From the NCBI GenBank assembly GCA_003956705.1, contig QZCP01000169.1, forward strand, positions 25,938 through 89,937: a stretch of DNA of 64,000 nt, read 5' to 3'. The notes below the pieces were generated by a model. It was not told the DNA's origin. It did no database searches and was given only the letters and a program-made list of their open reading frames with translations. Of the stretch, positions 22,701 through 36,740 are shown in pieces (positions within the stretch are counted from its first letter, which is position 1; each line of letters begins with the position of its first letter). The position numbers and the translations under genes are program-made. The stretch is from Brevipalpus yothersi (lineage: Eukaryota; Arthropoda; Arachnida; Trombidiformes; Tenuipalpidae).

Positions 22701-25700
22701 GTGAGGCAAAAGTTTTCCAGTACCCATACTATTTGTCTCTGACACCAGACAACCCGAAACAGTTGATTAATTATCGTCTCTTGCCACTTCCTGGCTGAAT
22801 ATTCTCTCTCTTTATTCAATATTTTTCCTCTCTTCACTCTTGCCATCGACTTACTTCAAGACATTGAAACTCGTTGAAAACTTTTTTCCTCTTCTTCTTC
22901 TTCTTCTTCAACCAGTAGATACCCAATTTCTTTGTCCATGATAATTTTTCTCTTCTTTTTCTGCTTCCTCTTCTTCATCTTCACTGGAAAGGAATTCTGA
23001 GGAAAGATTAGGCTATGGGCCAACTCTTGCACACTCACATCGAATACTTCGAGGCTCTTGATCTGTCTTTGATGCGAGCAAAATGTAGATGATCTGTGAA
23101 AATTTTTCGTATTTTTCCAAAGTCATGAGACTTGTTGCTATGTGAAAAAGCTTGTTATTATACTGAAACCTTCAGAAAAGCTTGCGTTGATTATGTATCG
23201 TCAAATACCATTTGATGAGTATTGCTCGTCATGATCGACCTTCTATCACATCGAATAGATTTTGATGAATTTGATTCATTTTTCATCATCAACAGGCTCC
23301 ATTTTTCAACGATGAGCAACTCATAGATTACTTGGATGAAGGGAAACCCTTCCGAGAATTATCATCATCATGTGTACATGATGCTGATAATCCGTCAAGT
23401 ATACAAAGTTTTGCTATAAAATTGTTCCAAGCTAGATTAACCATGATTCTTGTGCATTTCAATTATCATGTGATGAATTGATTTCATTTAGATGAATATC
23501 AAATTCTATTCAAACCATTTCAGAATACATAATCATCATGAATTTGATTAGCACAACCTCAAGTCACCACTAACACCCACTTGTGCATATTAGTTTTGGT
23601 CAAACTTGATCCACAAAAAGTAATCTTCACTCCTTTCCAACATATCCAGTGGCTATATGTATATCTGATTATTTCTAGATCAAACTACTCTCATTCACTA
23701 TACTATCTCCTGATTTTGACCGCGATTTATTGCGTTCACTGATTGAGATCATGTTGGCTTCATCACTTTCACATAAACGCATTTTTGCTCTTGGGTTTCA
23801 TTTACCGTTATGTATCTCGATCAGCTAATGTTGCGTGTTTCTATCGAGACAACAAGTGAACAGAACGAGCTGCATTATTACAGGGAAGAAACCTTCGAAA
23901 CAAAATAGCAGGCTTCGAGATGACGATAACATGGAATATAATAGTATATATAATATATAATTCTTATCCTTTTTCCTACACTCATTGGTGATGGCAATTG
24001 AAAGAATATTACCTTGATCGAAGCTTGTATCAATTTTATTGGTTAAATTAGTTTCCAATTTCACTTTCTTCTTCTTCTTCTTCTCACAATCGTGGCTATC
24101 AAAAAAATTTTTTTTCTTGAATACAAGCAAAAATTTTCCCACTCGATAGAAGGGAAGGGAAGTTGGACATGGTGAATAGAGTAGTTTGTGTGTATGTACC
24201 ATGATAAGTGATCTCACATCATTTCACACAAATCAAATATCATGAGATTTTTCCCATTGGATAACTGTACTTTTGAATCCACTTGTAACTCTTTTCTCTA
24301 CTCTCCCATCAATTTGTACAACCTCTTCAGCTACTTGTTTTCTTCTTCTGACCCCATTCAAATTTCTCTTTCTTTCTTTCTTTCTTTCTTTTTATCATCT
24401 AAAATCACCTTCACTTGCCACCCTCATTATCAAAATTTGAGTATTTTCATTCTTATATTGTGTGTAACACCTTTCTTCCTTCACTCTCCTCCTCCTCCAC
24501 CTCCTCTTCTTCATCCTCTCAAATCACTTTTCTTTCCTCTACTGCAAAGTATCTTCACATTCTTCTCGTCTAATTTAATGTGCAATACATTCATTTATTT
24601 TTATCATCTCTCTTTTTTTCTTTTGAAATTCATCATATAACAGTGGCAAGTAATCAGCAAAATATTCACATACTGCACACATTACTTCATGACCTGAAGA
24701 AAATCATGCGGAAGTACTACTGTTGGGGTCGACCACTTGGAAGTACACTTCTTTGGGAACAACATCTTCGCACAATTGAGAAAATATGTGAAATGGCTAA
24801 CACTATTCAAATTAAAAAGGTAAAATATAATGGCATCTGATAAATCTGAAAGGCAGACATTCATTGAGCTCCTTATCAATAGTGATTATATTTTCTTCTT
24901 GAAAAATTTTCAGTCAAGTTTAGCGACACTCATAAAAGAGATGAATTGTTTTCCTCATTAATTTCTCTCTAGTTGAGTTATTCTCTTGAATTTGAAAATT
25001 GCTCAAATCAGACGAGGGGCAAAAAGTGATGGAAGAGATAAAATAAATGAATGGTTTTCAGGAATCTTCTAGTTCTTTGAATCAAATTAATCAGTCTAGC
25101 TCATGTCTTTTTTTCTCCTTATTTTCTCTTATGAATCTCTTTTCGAATAGTTTCCTGATCCGGCATGCATCTGGCATCGGATCTAGATTTTATCTGAATG
25201 AATGGGTGCATGATTCTTGTCAAATTTCCATCAATGATATAAACTTTTGAGTACTGAAATTTGTCTAGTTTGTCCTTTGATCCACACCTACAGGAGTACA
25301 TGTGCTATATACTCATGAACTGATCCATCATACTCAATGAACGCTGACACATGGGAACTGAATATCCTCTCTTTCCAATGCAATCCATCTTATGTAACAT
25401 TTTTCATGAGTATATTGACACTTGAGTCTTTGTAGATCTAAAATTTAGAGTGGACGATGTTCTCTGATGTGTTCAGGCTCTTCAGTAAGGTTCAATTGGC
25501 TTCGAATATTCGATAGAGCTAATAATAACTCCATTGCAAAAACATTCATTTCTCTAAGCTGATAACATTATTGATGATTAATTTGATTCATATTCCCTTA
25601 TAGCCCAGCGAAGATGGCTCAAAGCGTATCACTGATCTTCCCGAAGAATTGATCAGAGAAATTTTATTGCGCTTAAGTGATTACAAAGATTTGATTAGTT

Positions 25701-26873
25701 CAGGACAAGCATATGATGTGATGGATTCACTATTGGATGAGCAACATATTTGGCGTCAACTTTGCAAATATCATTTTACTCGACAGCAAGTTCGCCAAGT
25801 TGCCTCGGTGAACATCAACTCAGAAGGCAAAGTTAATTGGATCCAAGTCTTTCATATACTTCGCAAGTATGCACATAATTAATACACTGATTGATCAACC
25901 AACACTCAATTCAGCGTGTAACAACTTACCGCTGATTCGATTGATTGATTTACATTGAGTATAAATAATGGTTAACTAATTAATATTTTTTGCCTTTCAG
26001 AAAATTTGGCTTGAAAGAGGAATATGCTGATTGCCTTTTCTTATGTCGCCATTGTCGATGTCTTTTCTGGAAGGTAATCATGGTTCATGACACAAACTTT
26101 GACCTATCATCAATTTGTCGACTGATATTCATGCATCATCATTTGCATCACCATCACTTCCCTTCCTCTCACTCTCTCACTAGGACTTTGTCCTGATGAG
26201 GTGATTGACCTTAATGAGATGAGGAAGTGGAATAAACAGAGGGTTCTGAAGTGAAAATTTCATCACTCAAATAGATTATAATTAATATTTCAAAAAGTTG
26301 ATTACTATCATTGAGTGGTATACATTTTAGCACCTTCATTGCGGATAAAATGGACTACCCTTCTAACAAGCGACCACAGAAAAAAATGATGAATAAATGA
26401 AAAGAAAAAATAAAGATAGAGAGCAGATGGATTGCTATGGTTCATTTGCATTTTTTTGTAAATTTAGATTGCATAACGACTGTAATTAGCGTTAGCTCTT
26501 GGAAATTTTCCTTGCATGTGAAATCATGCACATGTTTTAGTGAATCATTCCATAGCCATCATTATTTTTTCTGAGATTGAGAAGTTTAGTAATCAACAGA
26601 ACTCTTTTTTTCCGCATCTTTTCGAGCCCACATGTGTTTTCTATGATTTATCAATAGCTTTAATCAATTTTTCTTCTCTCCATCCAGTCTTTTGGACACC
26701 CTTGCGTGATCACTCAAGAACAATTGAATGATATGGATGATAAAACAAATGGATCTCAGACCAATGGGCAGGCTAGATCGAATATGGATTCGAGTGAGAA
26801 TGAGAGATTTTATTTGGTTCCACAACATGTACCTGTTCCTCCTCAAGCATTTCTAAAGTTTTTCTCCCTGTAA
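16736..26873 (+). CDS. FBXO32: F-box protein FBXO25/FBXO32 (atrogin-1) family
   Basis: Seven exons join in frame: 16736-16863, 21576-21674, 21909-22327, 24644-24819, 25604-25866, 26001-26073 and 26688-26873, giving 447 residues. F-box proteins of this family are substrate receptors of SCF (SKP1-CUL1) ubiquitin ligases; vertebrate FBXO32 drives muscle protein breakdown. The N terminus MPFIGKDWRSPGEQWVK matches the family start closely. EAFYRLDFCNAIQDIRRFNY in exon 3, QQNIHILHTLL in exon 4, an F-box at about 283-330 beginning ITDLPEELIREILLRLSD, then WRQLCKYHF, CRHCRCLFWK and FGHPCVIT follow in family order. An added Ser/acidic segment (about residues 43-110) and a polar insert in the last exon make it about 90 residues longer than the vertebrate proteins. 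Intron 1 (4.7 kb) contains a 579-base N gap, so an exon could be hidden, but the frame holds without one. FBXO25 and FBXO32 are co-orthologues; the symbol is nominal. Confidence 0.93.
16864..21575 (+). other. FBXO gene intron 1
   Basis: This intron is bounded by CA then GTAAGT and by CTCAACAG. It contains GA/CT-rich patches and the N gap at 20284-20862, which is followed by a CT run. No other coding exon is recognised on either strand. Confidence 0.75.
20284..20862. other. Assembly gap
   Basis: 579 consecutive N, followed directly by a CT repeat; the gap probably begins or ends in a (CT)n tract. Confidence 1.
22328..24643 (+). other. FBXO gene intron 3
   Basis: Bounded by GTATGC and CATATAACAG. 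CT runs and a TTC run (about 22885-22910) are present. An open stretch at 23275-23478 follows a plausible acceptor (ATCAACAG), but in the phase required it meets a stop after six codons, so it is not an in-frame cassette. Confidence 0.7.
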
Positions 26874-28792
26874 AAATTGGCTGATAATGTGGATCATTAA
26901 CGAAAATCAGCTCAACAATCAATGGACAAGATATTCCCAAGTTAGCAAACTGCTTTGGCTGCTCATGATGCTCGAAAGTGTTTTCCCTTCGAAAATGGAA
27001 ATCGGAAAACGTATACATATAGCGTATATCGACTGAAATTGTGCCTGATGAGCCAGAAAAATTAGTGGAAACCGATCCCTCTTGTATCGAAATTTTCGGA
27101 TTACAGTTCTCTTTTTTTCGATCTCTCGAAATATTGTGTGTTCACAGAATCAAGAATCTGAAATTCAATTTTCCTCTTTTATCCATAACCATCTATCTCT
27201 CTTTTGTCTACATTTTCATGATCTTAGCCCTGTCCAAATTTATTCTTAACTCATCTTTCCTGCCTTTTTCAGCTTCCTTTTTCGGTACTTTCTCTCTCTC
27301 TCTCTCATCTGTGAAGCCTTAACTACTCTCTATCTTTCTCTATTTTTCGCTCATACTGGGTGCAATTTGTGTGTAATTATAAAATACCTCAAGTCATAAT
27401 AGCTAATATTTTACAAATTACAACTCAAAAAAGCAACAAAGTCACGCTATTTCTTGGACATCAATTCACTTACTCTCATTATTTCGCGTTTCACATTATA
27501 TAAACTTGTTTTAATCTTAATTCGCGACGCTATTATAATCGAATATATTCTTCCATCATCTGACCGATAGATTGCGGCATTCTGAAGGAGAGAAAATTAT
27601 TTTCTTCTTCATTCACCCCTTGTATTAGATCGTATTTTTCCATGATTTGAGTCATTTTTGAGAAATTCATTTTCGACCAGATTAGGCGCAGTTGAGTGAG
27701 TTGATTTATATATATATTCTTTTATGATGATTTTCGGGAAGAATTTTGCTAGATTTTTGGTTCTCTCAAAATAGGTGGAATTCAGCTCCTCGTTTCGAGA
27801 GCAATGAACTTGGGTACATGATTATTTTTTTTTCCCAATTGAAGTAAATAATTGAAAGATTTTCTACCCAAAATCAGTTATCTTTCGGCACCAGTCACTT
27901 GGAAATGTTGAAAAAGTTTCATTCATGATAATGATAGTGATAGTTTCGAGATAGCAATTAGAGCTAATAAGTGGAAGACAAAAATTTTCACCGATTCCAA
28001 GTGATTCTATTTTCTTGTTAATATTATCAGGACTTTGGAATTTTTCTCTCCCTTAGACGTTGTTGTGAGTATTGAAAAAGGTACAACATGAGCATAATTA
28101 AATAAATGAGTCAATTGAATTTTTGGTGCTGATATGGTGATAATGTCATTTTTTGTTTTATTAAATTGATACGTTGATTGATTTTTGAAACATTTTGGAA
28201 TAAAAATAATTTCTTAATGAGAAGATATGACAGTTTATTGTAAGTGATTATTTATAATTTGTCTAGATTTTATTCCATAATGACGAATTTTTTCACAAGT
28301 GTCTTGTTTACATCTTCTCCCAGATCAATTTGTCTGTTCTCCAATATTGATTCAGCTTATCCACTTGAGAGAGAAAGGGATGAGAGAAAAAATCTCAAAG
28401 GGCTCATATTGATATTATTGTTATCATCTTGAGATGCAGGGATCATGTTCAGATTATTATAACCTTACATGTATAGTAGGACTCACTGAGTTGTGCATAG
28501 TTAAACATGAAACCAATAAAGGCTGCAAAAAAGTTTCATTGCCTCGAAAAAAGATTGTTCACAAAATCAATCCTCTAGGCAAGTGGAGAGGCGAAATCGG
28601 TATTGAAAGCAATTTCCTTATCCCTTATTCCACTCTTTGTGATCATCTTGAAGATTCTTGGATGGGCCCAATGATTTTTTCAGCCAGTTTATTCCCAATC
28701 TTCTCATTCTTGATCGAGAGGGCTTCTCATCCGTTTCCGAGTTGTTACAGGAATCTCCCATCAATCCTTCAAGATTGAAGATTTCTCAAGAG

Positions 28793-28857
<65 letters not shown>
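28793..28857. repeat. Compound (GAAA)n-(GA)n microsatellite
   Basis: About ten AAAG-type units pass directly into a GA run of about 24 bp. Confidence 0.95.
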
Positions 28858-29079
28858 TGCATATCAAGAGGAAAAGCTTCCTTGAATTCCTTGGAATACT
28901 TGATTGAGAAATCATGATATGAAGTTGAGAAATTCTGAATAAAAAGAGGGAAAACTTTTAGAATGTTTTACTTCGTTAGTATAATTGAGCCCAAAAGAGT
29001 GAATAGAAACTGATTTGAGCTCATTTTATACTTGGATTGGGAAATTATCATGAAATGAGAATAATTTCGATACTCACAT

Positions 29080-29085
29080 TTTATT
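29080..29085 (-). terminator. Candidate poly(A) signal of RGK gene
   Basis: TTTATT on the plus strand (AATAAA on the minus), about 140 bp past the RGK stop codon. Confidence 0.35.
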
Positions 29086-29226
29086 CATGTATTTTTGAGT
29101 ATTGCATAATTTTGAATAAATATTCACAATCAAGAAGGCTTTCAATTCATCCCAACTCATATGGCACCATCCACAACGCTCGATGACAATGTAAATATCA
29201 AATTCATTTATCGGTGATAACGATCA

Positions 29227-32200
29227 CTAATCTATCATGTGAATATTATCGCATGATTTCGATTTTGATCCGCGTCTTGTCAGTATTTTACGTACAAATC
29301 GTACAGCACGCTGAGATAAAGTTCCATTCTTTGTCGTCACTTGGGTTGTCATTAGAACACTTCGTCGAATATCTCCGATCTTCAATTTTTCCTTAATACA
29401 ATTGGTGAGCCATTCCATGAAGCCATCAAAATTGTCTTCCAATTCAACGGATACTTCCATAAAGCTCACTTCAAATCTTTCAGCCAATGATCGACCCTCT
29501 TCACTACCCACTTCTCTTACTCTAACCAAATCCGTTTTATTGGCTAAAAGACAAATGTTCAACATTGGATTATATTTACGACATGTGAATACTGCCATGG
29601 TCAAGTATTGAGCAGACATTTCAAAGCTTCGTCTATCGGTCACCGAATACATCACCACCAGAATTTCCATGTTTCTGATCTGTTTTGATGGAGAAAGATG
29701 AAGAAAAAGAAGAAGAAAAGAAAGATTGTCAATTGCATCATCCAGCATCAAAAGTCAAGATTTTTTTTCCTTCCAACCAAAATCATGGATTCAATTTTGT
29801 CCAGACAAGAGTACATAAGTGAACCCTAAGGGCAATGCTATGTTCAACATGAAGATGGACAATCATGGAGAAAATCTCTCTCGAACTAGGCTATAGCCTT
29901 TTTCAGAATTCAGAATTCTGATGAAAGGATTCCGTAAGTTTTTCCTCTGTTCGTTGAACAACTCCAACATGTATAGAACATTGTTCACTTCGGTGGATGG
30001 ATAGAATCATCATTGGAACTATCGCTCATCAAAGCAATTTAAGGGAAGAGATAGAGAGACAGAAATGACAAATGTGGTGAGGATATTCCTTCTCTTCATA
30101 ACCATTATACCCATCTGATGATTTCGAGATCACGTCGATCCATGTACTGATGTCTGTGTTGAAATGATAAATTGACGTCCTATGTGAGCCTAATCGAATA
30201 CTTGATGATAAAAACTGTGTCATTAAGTGACTTTTATCACTCCTCCAATCTCTACACTGACTTATGAAATTTTACCACTTTTATCCACTCATACATTCAT
30301 ACACACACACTTACAATATCTGCGGACAATGTACATAAATTCCACTCGAGTGTCTATTCAACTGGACACTCCAAAGTGTACTTGAATAATAATACAGATC
30401 CATTTCAACTCTCAGTCATCCTTCATTCATCTTTCTGGATCCTCCAAAAAGAATTCACAGCCTTGTTTCATGTGATCATTCCAAAGTCATTCTCTCTCTT
30501 AGTCTATGTACCTCCCTTTTGTGGAATTAGATTGATGTTCAAGTTTCAAGTGATCCATGATATTTTTTATGAAAATCCCTGTGGACTCAATCCTCAAACA
30601 CATCTGAAAATGAGACGTGACTATGCAAAGAATAATTCATATAACACACATATTCAGCTATCAAAAATTCAAACATTACACTGTAAATGTTAGATGAGTG
30701 AAATGGAATCTCATGTGTAGAAGATTATGTTTTGAGTATTCAAATAGATGGAAGTGATGACATTCGGTGGCGAATGGAGCACTTAATGAATAAAGTGATA
30801 ACAACCGATAATTATCTACCCTCATCAACCAAAATTCACAAAAACTACTCCTTCCCTCCCTCTCTTTCTCTTCCACCATTAAATTCAGGCATCATGAGTA
30901 AAACAGATCTAGGATGAAGAAAATGTTTACCCCAATGTATATGTGTGCATGGTCCATTGAGTGGATAAAATTTGGAAAAACAAAAAAAACTGGTGCAAAA
31001 GAATGTCATCAATCTTGTTGGCTAACACATTAAATATATACTTCATAAAATGATGACTTGAGAAAGCAATCTAATAGAGATTTCCGTGGATCATCATATA
31101 GTACTCATCGGTATTCAAAAACACGCTCATAAACGTGCCCATGAGGAGAGAGCTTCTGAAAGGTTCCTTTTCGTCAGAGAAAGTACCGTTAAGTTTAACC
31201 GTTAACTTGAACACACTCACTTGTGTGTGTGTGTGTCTATGTAAAAGGGAGTTGATTTCCACTTTATGCGATTGGAAAGATCGATTATTTTTGAAAGTCA
31301 AAAAAGGAGAAAGAGAAAAAATCCAAGGTGTATACTTATACATGTATGATTTTGGTGTGTTTCGATTCGCTTTGGGAAGAAAAATGATTTCCACAAAACT
31401 GACTTTGAATTGTGAATCAATCATAAACTGGAACCACACATTTTTGAAGAGTGAAAGTCTGATACTTCAGAAAAAGTATAACTTCAAGTGTAATGATATT
31501 TTGATTTTGAGTACCTTGAAAGCGTTTTCTCTCTCTCTCTCTAGTATTTTTCTGTACACGAGCCTATGGTTGAATACTTTGGTGACTTTTACCCAAAAAG
31601 GACCATCTGTCAGACGGTACCGTATGCAGTTAATCTTTGGGAAAGGCTGGAATTTTAGGGTTGATTTCTGTTACTAGATTGTGTCCGGAAAAGATTTATT
31701 CATTGAACAGGAAATGGAATGAATGGAACGAAAAGCTTGTGAAAGTGTGTGTGTGTGTGTATGTAGCTTATGTTTCCCACCAGTATTTGTACAATATTGA
31801 GGTGAAAATCAGACTAGAAGATTGTTAGACTTGTCTCCTTGAGACCATTCATTCCATTGCTCATGGGACTAATCTATCTTTTCCAAAATGTAGCAGCAAA
31901 TTTCAGTAGAAGACTTAGAATTAGAGGATAAGAGAAAGATTCACTGGATAGATTCAGAGTCCTCATGCTCAATTGATACCATTACTTGATCACCCAGGAT
32001 GATCGTTTGGGCACCATCAATTATTTGGATCATGATTGCTTCCAATCTAATCCAACCCATCTTTCCTAGTGAATTCTTGCTAGTATAGAGCATGATTACA
32101 TACACACATACAGCTATGTTTCTTTTGTTGGGCTAAATTTTATCGGAATCATTTGTTTGTCTTCATTCTTTTGATGAATTGGGTTTTGGAATTTTTTTTG

Positions 32201-35031
32201 AGGCGCGAAAAATGCTAACAGCTCCAAGCAACAATCTAGAATAATGGTTTTCCGGATGACCATTTTACCCCCTCACAGTAACGGATAGCTATTTATTGTG
32301 TCTCTATGTGTGTCTATGTGTATATAGAAAATGTTGTCAAAGTAGCTTATACATTGTTTCAGGCTGTTTACAAAGTCGAAACAATGAACGTAATTCATAT
32401 CCAATCTGCTGAGTTTTCACAAAATTCTGGGATCGCCTGGAGCATTTTGCTCGTTTGTGAAGTTAGGCTAACTGAATTTCGAGGATACACTCCTTACCAG
32501 CATTTGGTAAACTAATTAATATAATTGTATCAGCAGCTAAAGGGCTCTCAGTAAATTAATTAGAAAAGAGAGAAAGAGATTGGAATCGATTGAATTGGAA
32601 ACTTTTTATTTTGAAAAGTTTCAAGTGTAAGATTGTTAAATAGTGATTGAAAGAAATCTTGTCTCGTTTATTTTGACTCACAAACAGTACCGTTAACTTT
32701 GTAGCTATCAATCGATGAAATCGAAAAAGAAAGAAGGAAAGAGAGAGAGAGAGAGAAAGAGAGAGGACTTTTCCCAAAGAAACAGCCTCCAAACCTTCAA
32801 TAACATATCAATGATTTGCCATAGAAAAATAATCCACCAGAGAGACATAATAGTTTCAAGGTTGCCCATGAAAGGCACTTGTCCATGATGGCCTTTACAG
32901 ATTCTATCAACTTTAATTACATAACGGTATATAGGCTTTCCCTTATACACATGTGTCCTTCACATACACAGTCATTCATGATAGCTATTCTCAGTGATCA
33001 TATAGAGTTTAGTGTAATCTATGGTGGATTTTTTCCTCCTTAATCTAGATGTATATGCCACCAGTAGCCCTTTCTGTCTAGGAAAAGTTTTCTAGTCACT
33101 CAGTCGAATTCTAATTGAACTATACTCAGTATTGAAGTGGGCAAGAACTTTTTTTTTCTCTTGTCTTCATCACTTTCACTCACATACGATACGTTTATTT
33201 TCTCTCTCTTGCTTATACACTTCTAGACCTCAAGTCTTTGCTTTCTATTTTTCTCAGTCAATCCAATAAAAAACATTTGAGAAAGAAAGATAGAAAAAAA
33301 AGTGAACGAATCGAAAGCTCGAGATAAACAGGAGTTACTTTGATTGAGTCTGAATTTTTGTTCAAGTATGGTGGAAGCCCATCAACCAGAGATTCCCATG
33401 AATGAGGGTTTCGATTCACTATTTCATGTGTGTACCAGAGAGGATGTAAGTATGTGCCTATGTGTTATCACTTCCTATTTCTTCTTTTTCTCTCTTTTCT
33501 CTCTCTCTCTCTCTCTCTCTATTGCCTCTCAATATGTTTTTTTCCACTTCTTTCTCTTAACTTTCACTATTCCATAGAAAAGAGTCAGTAATTCAACAAG
33601 ATTCTTTTCCTAGATTTTTTTTTCTCTCCCATTTCTGAAAGGCTAAAATGTGCAATTGTGTGTGAGTATGTGAATTATAGAGAATGCATGATGCATGGGA
33701 AAATATTTCTGATCAGGCGGAAAAAAAGAAGGAGTTGATCCACTTTTTTTGTCTAAAGGCAAATACTTTGAACTTTTCGAAAGTAACCTTTTTTTCTCAA
33801 TACTCGTTTGGTGTATAATATAGTATAGTGGTAGGCAAAAAAAAGTATCTATCTTTCAAGAATGTTCCTCTTTAACAAGATAGCAGATGGAAGAATAAGA
33901 TGAACAAGAGGGAAGAAGAAATAAGAAAAAGAAATAAGAAGAAGAGAAGAGAATAATAATAAGCATTCAACTTAAACCCAATAATTTATCTTCAACACTC
34001 CCACTCTTGAGTGATACTCCCACGGCCCATTAATAAATGAATCATGATGATGATTAGATTGAGTTAAATTAAATTACTCAGAGCTCTTACTTTAGGGTAG
34101 AGGTGAAAAGAGTTTAGCGTAATTTGTGAGGGAGGAGAGAGATAAAATTTATCAGATATATTTTCGAAACACAAAATGGAACTCAAAGAGTTGGGTATAA
34201 CTTTTTTTCTCTTCACCCTTATTCTTCTCTCAGATACTTGAAATTCGCTTTGTCAACTGTATTGTGAAATAATCCAATCGTTCTTTGGCAAGTATATTGA
34301 GTGAATTGATAAAATGGGAAACCTCATCTACCCAATGTAAGGATACAGAGGTAGAGAATATCGTTTTTTGGAAGAGTAGAGCAAAATAATTTGGACAAAA
34401 AATGATTTTCCACCAATTCTACAGGGAAATAATGTGTTGAATCTCGAGTGATAGTTATTGGTGAAAGAAAGATCCCATGACACAGAAAGGTAAAGGTACA
34501 GAGAAGAGGAAGGAAGAATGTCAAAAATTGAAGAGAGAGAGAGAGAGAGAAATTCTCAGAGGATGTATGTTCAATAAAATTTTGATCTCATTTTTCTCAT
34601 TTTCCTCATTTTCTCCAGTAAATACATACAATCTATTGAATAAAGGTGGAGAGAATAAATGCTCGTACTATGATGTCGTGTCAATTTTATGCTGCTGATT
34701 CAATTGCGCTTCCTACAATACATGGTATGGTTCTGAATTCTAATCGAAGTATTTTGGAATAAAATAGGAGAAAACGGAGAGAAAAATGTCAACATGAAAT
34801 ATTGCTTCAGTATGAAGCTCCAACTCGGAATAAGATACAAGAAGAAGAGTGAAAACGAATTGAATTCTATTCTTCCATATGGTTTCACATTCTTTTTTCT
34901 CTGTTCACCAAGTTGAAAAGATCATGTCAAACTGATAGAAAGTCTCATCACTTCAAATTTTTCAACATGAAGTGTGAAATATATTCGCTGATTCGAAGCC
35001 TAAAATCAATTGGAAAGATCAAGCAAGGAGT

Positions 35032-35093
<62 letters not shown>

Positions 35094-36672
35094 GACATAC
35101 ATGTACTTCAAGATGGTACCTGAAATTGATGGGCATCCAAAGGGAACAGAATTCTCATCCCTTTTTGGAAAGAATCCATGTGGCTTTGATCTGTACTCAG
35201 AAGACAGTTGATTTGCTTGAACAGATATTCGACGAAGAAAAAGTATCAATTAAGTTTGTGCTAAGAAAACGATTTCATTACTCAAAATATGATATCATGC
35301 GAGAGATGCAGTTAATGAATTCGAGTGTGATCAATATTCAACCCAACAGTTCGGTGTGTTATTAATGTGGGATTTGGAATTGTATTTTGTTGATATTTTT
35401 GTCATCACCATCATGTTTTGTATTGATCTTTGTATAGATGGCAAACAAATTTTAATGTTCCTTGTTTTTTTGCCAGATCATAGAATGTCAAGGCTGATGA
35501 ATTGACAGATCACTTTTGAACTTTAATCGTCAAGATAATGTCATCTATTATATCCTTTCCATTGTTTCCTTTCTCTCTCTCTTTCGATACCTTTCGTTTG
35601 ATATGCATATCAGAGTATAGTTTTTCGAAACATTCCATCATGCAACACCAAATGAATCGATTTCTTTTCTTTCAGTATGACACAATTTAAAGATACTCTA
35701 TCGCCAAAAGTGAGAAAAGAGAGAATATCTTTCTTTCTTTATTAAATGAGATTCCATCATCGCTCTCTCTCTCTCTACAAAGTCCAAGAACATTTTTTTC
35801 TCATATTCCAGAGATAGAACAATGATACAATTGGTATACATGTAGAAGAAGAAACCTGCATTCTATGTACGTAGGTGTTCATTTTAGTCAGTATCAAGCG
35901 ATAGATGCAAACACATATCCGCCCAAATGATTATCATATTTGATTCCCTGAGAATTTGTGTTGAATGAATGTTTTTTTCTTGTTTCTTCTGATGGAAATC
36001 TGATTGTTTTTTCATGAGCGTAAACTATTCCAATCACCATTGTGATTATTCTCCCTATTCTATTCTTTGTTTTTTCTTACTATTCTTTCTATTCGTCTTA
36101 TTTGTTCTCATCTCATTTTAGGCTTGACAAACCTTATTCATCATGCAGAGATGTGAAACGACAGCAAGAACTCGCTTTGAATACCTCTATACGATAGAAT
36201 ATCAAAACAGAGAGAATAAGATTGAGAGAGAGAATCAAAGATCATTTTCTACTTGGTACTATCCGATGGATTATGTGTAGACAAAAGTAATGGGACCAGA
36301 AAATCAACACCAAAGGTCACATGTGTAGCTCAATTTACCTATTGGTGCATAAAATTATTCTCACTGCAATTCCGAAAGTAAAGAAGATGGATGAAATGAG
36401 ATTAGCATTTGTTTTTCCGGTCCAAAAAGAAGAAGAAAAGGAGGGAAATCAACTATATATATATATATAAAAGATGTCCCTCATGAGAAGAGGAGGAAGA
36501 AAAAGTAGAGGAAAACAAGATCTCCACTAGGCATACAGTTTGTTATCAGTTTGTTTCAAGTCAAAAGAATGTTTTTCCGGTTCAATCTTTTGTCGTCTGT
36601 GGTAATTCTAATTGGACTACTCGAAGACTCCAAGATGAGAGAATGCTAGTGATTCAAATTCGATTTTCTTTG

Positions 36673-36740
<68 letters not shown>

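Larger units (their letters stand above)
26874..29226. other. Intergenic stretch between convergent FBXO and RGK genes
   Basis: The FBXO (plus) and RGK (minus) genes converge here, so both 3' UTRs lie in it. It carries a compound (GAAA)n-(GA)n repeat at 28793-28857. Short ORFs on the plus strand between 28434 and 28885 run into the repeat and show no family signal. Confidence 0.5.

Noticed and set aside
23275..23478. Open stretch after an AG in FBXO intron 3
   Set aside because: In the phase needed to join FBXO exon 3 it meets a stop after six codons; the known exons already join in frame without it.
24242..24640. 132-codon plus-strand ORF in FBXO intron 3
   Set aside because: It is Ser/Phe/Leu/Pro sequence produced by the intron's CT-rich stretch and is followed directly by the true exon 4 acceptor.
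28434..28885. Overlapping plus-strand ORFs before the GAAA repeat
   Set aside because: Two frames are open at once and one continues into the microsatellite as a Lys/Glu/Arg run; no family signal.
31135..31677. 180-codon plus-strand ORF in the RGK intron
   Set aside because: It runs through TG and CT repeats, overlaps an open frame on the other strand, and shows no domain, splice context or conserved-looking segment.
33368..33447. ATG-led mini exon with GTAAGT donor in the RGK intron
   Set aside because: Only 26 codons, with no partner exon and no recognisable sequence.
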